Below the pieces are notes generated by a model. The model saw only the letters and a program-made list of their open reading frames with translations, had not been told where the DNA came from and searched no databases. Below are positions 5,606 to 6,599 of a stretch of 6,599 nt of DNA, piece by piece. A program made the position numbers and the translations under genes. The DNA is from Candidatus Sigynarchaeota archaeon (lineage in GTDB: Archaea; Asgardarchaeota; Jordarchaeia; Jordarchaeales; Jordarchaeaceae), in contig JAUQYY010000344.1 of the NCBI GenBank assembly GCA_030587505.1, forward strand, positions 1 to 6,599. Reading direction: 5' to 3'. Numbering within the stretch: position 1 is the stretch's first letter; each line of letters starts with the position of its first letter.

Positions 5606-6403
5606 GTGCCCCTCAACGAAATTGTAATAACCAGACTAATAATCGAATCCTACACAAAGGAACTACTGGAAGCAACAGACGTAGACGTCGTAATAGCAGG
5701 CTCCGGACCAGCAGGACTCACAGCAGCCAGATACCTCGCAGAGGGCGGAGCGGACACGGTAGTCTTCGAAAGAAAACTAAGCACAGGCGGAGGATGCCAC
5801 GGAGGAGGAATGATGTTCAACAAAATAGTAGTACAAGAAGAAGGAAAAGAAATCCTAGACGACTTTGGTATCAAATCAGAAGAACTCGAAGAAGGCTACT
5901 ACGTAGCAAACTCCCTAGAAACCGTTGCAAAGCTAACAGCAGGCGCAATAAACGCAGGGGCAAAAATATTCAACCTAATAAGCGTCGAAGACGTTATGAT
6001 CCGAGAGGCGGACAAAATCACAGGCGTAGTAATCAACTGGACCGCCGTAGAAATGGCAAAACTACACGTAGACCCCATGACCATCAGATGCAAATACGTA
6101 GTCGACGCAACAGGCCACGACGCAGAAATCTGCCACGTCGTACAAAGAAAAATCCCCGGAGCCAGACTAGAAACAGAAACCGGAAAAATCATAGGAGAAA
6201 AACCAATGTGGACCGAAGTCGCAGAAAAAATGCTCACAGAAACAACAAAAGAAATCTACCCAGGACTCTTCGTAGCAGGAATGGCAGCCAACGCAGTCTC
6301 AGGAGGCCCCAGGATGGGCCCCATCTTCGGGGGGATGCTCATTAGCGGTAAGAAGGTTGCGTTGGATATTTTGAAAAAATTGGAGAAGTCATTTGTAGTC
6401 TGA
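5606..6403 (+). CDS. thi4: Thi4 thiamine thiazole synthase, sulfide-dependent archaeal type
   Basis: Thi4 builds the thiazole half of thiamine from NAD, glycine and a sulfur source in the cytosol. The 265-residue protein has an N-terminal dinucleotide fold with GSGPAGLTAARYL (32-44), the acidic strand end VVFERK (52-57), and the family stretch GGGCHGGGMMFN (61-72). The active region reads NWTAVEMAKLHVDP (144-157), then VVDATGHDA (165-173), and the C-terminal GGPRMGPIFGGMLISG (233-248). His154 occupies the position of the yeast Cys205 that gives up its own sulfur. Archaeal enzymes with His there are catalytic and use free sulfide with iron; they were earlier annotated as ribose-1,5-bisphosphate isomerases. 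The GTG start has GGAGG seven bases upstream. Most codons end in A or C until about codon 245, then switch sharply to G or T for the last 20. Confidence 0.95.
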   Translation: MPLNEIVITRLIIESYTKELLEATDVDVVIAGSGPAGLTAARYLAEGGADTVVFERKLSTGGGCHGGGMMFNKIVVQEEGKEILDDFGIKSEELEEGYYVANSLETVAKLTAGAINAGAKIFNLISVEDVMIREADKITGVVINWTAVEMAKLHVDPMTIRCKYVVDATGHDAEICHVVQRKIPGARLETETGKIIGEKPMWTEVAEKMLTETTKEIYPGLFVAGMAANAVSGGPRMGPIFGGMLISGKKVALDILKKLEKSFVV

Positions 6404-6425
6404 TGTTCCTTTGTTTGTTGTGTCG

Positions 6426-6431
6426 TTTTTT
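6426..6431 (+). terminator. T-run after thi4
   Basis: Six T in a row lie 22 bases after the thi4 stop, at the end of a T- and G-rich stretch (6404-6431). This is a plausible archaeal terminator that also separates thi4 from the next promoter. Confidence 0.4.
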
Positions 6432-6447
6432 GGGGGGTGGGTAGGGG

Positions 6448-6455
6448 TTTATATA
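6448..6455 (+). promoter_or_regulatory. TATA-like box of the right-edge gene
   Basis: TTTATATA, followed by a run of T, is a strong archaeal TATA match. It predicts a start near 6479, leaving a leader of about 27 bases before the ATG at 6506. Confidence 0.5.
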
Positions 6456-6505
6456 TTTTTTTGGGTATGGTTTATTTGTGGTTTGTTTTTGGTTAGGTGG
6501 TTGTT

Positions 6506-6599
6506 ATGGTTCGGCGTTCCGGGAGTGATGCTGGGGTGGGAGATGCGTTTGATGGGGATGATGTGGTGCTCACTGAGGATGATGTGAGGAGAATGAAGA
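6506..6599 (+). CDS. Start of an unidentified acidic protein, cut by the window edge
   Basis: The frame is open from an ATG at 6506 to the end of the window (31 full codons). An AGGTGG ribosome site lies at 6495-6500, five bases before the ATG, and a TATA-like box sits at the expected distance. The visible N-terminus starts MVRRSG and is then rich in Asp and Gly, with LTEDDVRRMK at its end, which looks like the beginning of a helical domain. Codons end mainly in G or T, matching the 3' tip of thi4 and the gap between them. I do not recognise the family from this fragment. Confidence 0.6.
   Translation, partial: MVRRSGSDAGVGDAFDGDDVVLTEDDVRRMK

Noticed and set aside
5794..6345. Plus-strand frame of 183 codons inside thi4
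   Set aside because: Its product is an implausible Arg/Asn-rich chain, a by-product of the A/C-ending codons of thi4 in the next frame.

Overview
The window looks like a chromosomal piece of an archaeon. Evidence for this is a NurA–HerA DNA end-resection pair, an archaeal-type Thi4 thiazole synthase with His where the yeast suicide enzyme has its sulfur-donor Cys, TATA-like boxes about 25-30 bases ahead of inferred transcript starts, and GGTGA/GGAGG ribosome binding sites. A TACK-group lineage such as Bathyarchaeia is my best guess, but no rRNA or other strong lineage marker is present.

Layout, left to right: (1) a small ArsR-type winged-helix regulator gene on the + strand (69-314), whose reading frame is broken in the wing by what looks like a 42-base insertion carrying an in-frame stop; its missing C-terminus continues in the same frame to 386. 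(2) About 500 bases without a convincing gene (387-886), holding several short hairpins and a mostly open but unrecognised frame. (3) Three minus-strand genes, read right to left as nurA (4793-3636), herA (3552-2026) and a COG1237-type metallo-beta-lactamase-fold gene (1885-887). nurA and herA very probably work together as nuclease and helicase/translocase. The MBL gene is separated from herA by a T-rich probable terminator and has its own promoter-like sequence. (4) A minus-strand lipoyl-carrier (GcvH-like) gene (5431-5000), whose last codons and stop lie in a perfect 25-base tandem duplication. (5) Divergent from it, thi4 (5606-6403, +). (6) The first 31 codons of an unidentified acidic protein running off the right edge.

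The window is mostly conserved housekeeping genes. The items that deserve attention are the interrupted regulator, the unexplained 500-base gap next to it, the stop-codon duplication in the gcvH-like gene, and an abrupt reversal of third-position base preference near the 3' end of thi4. I see no CRISPR array, insertion sequence, tRNA, rRNA or recognisable new defence or mobile system.
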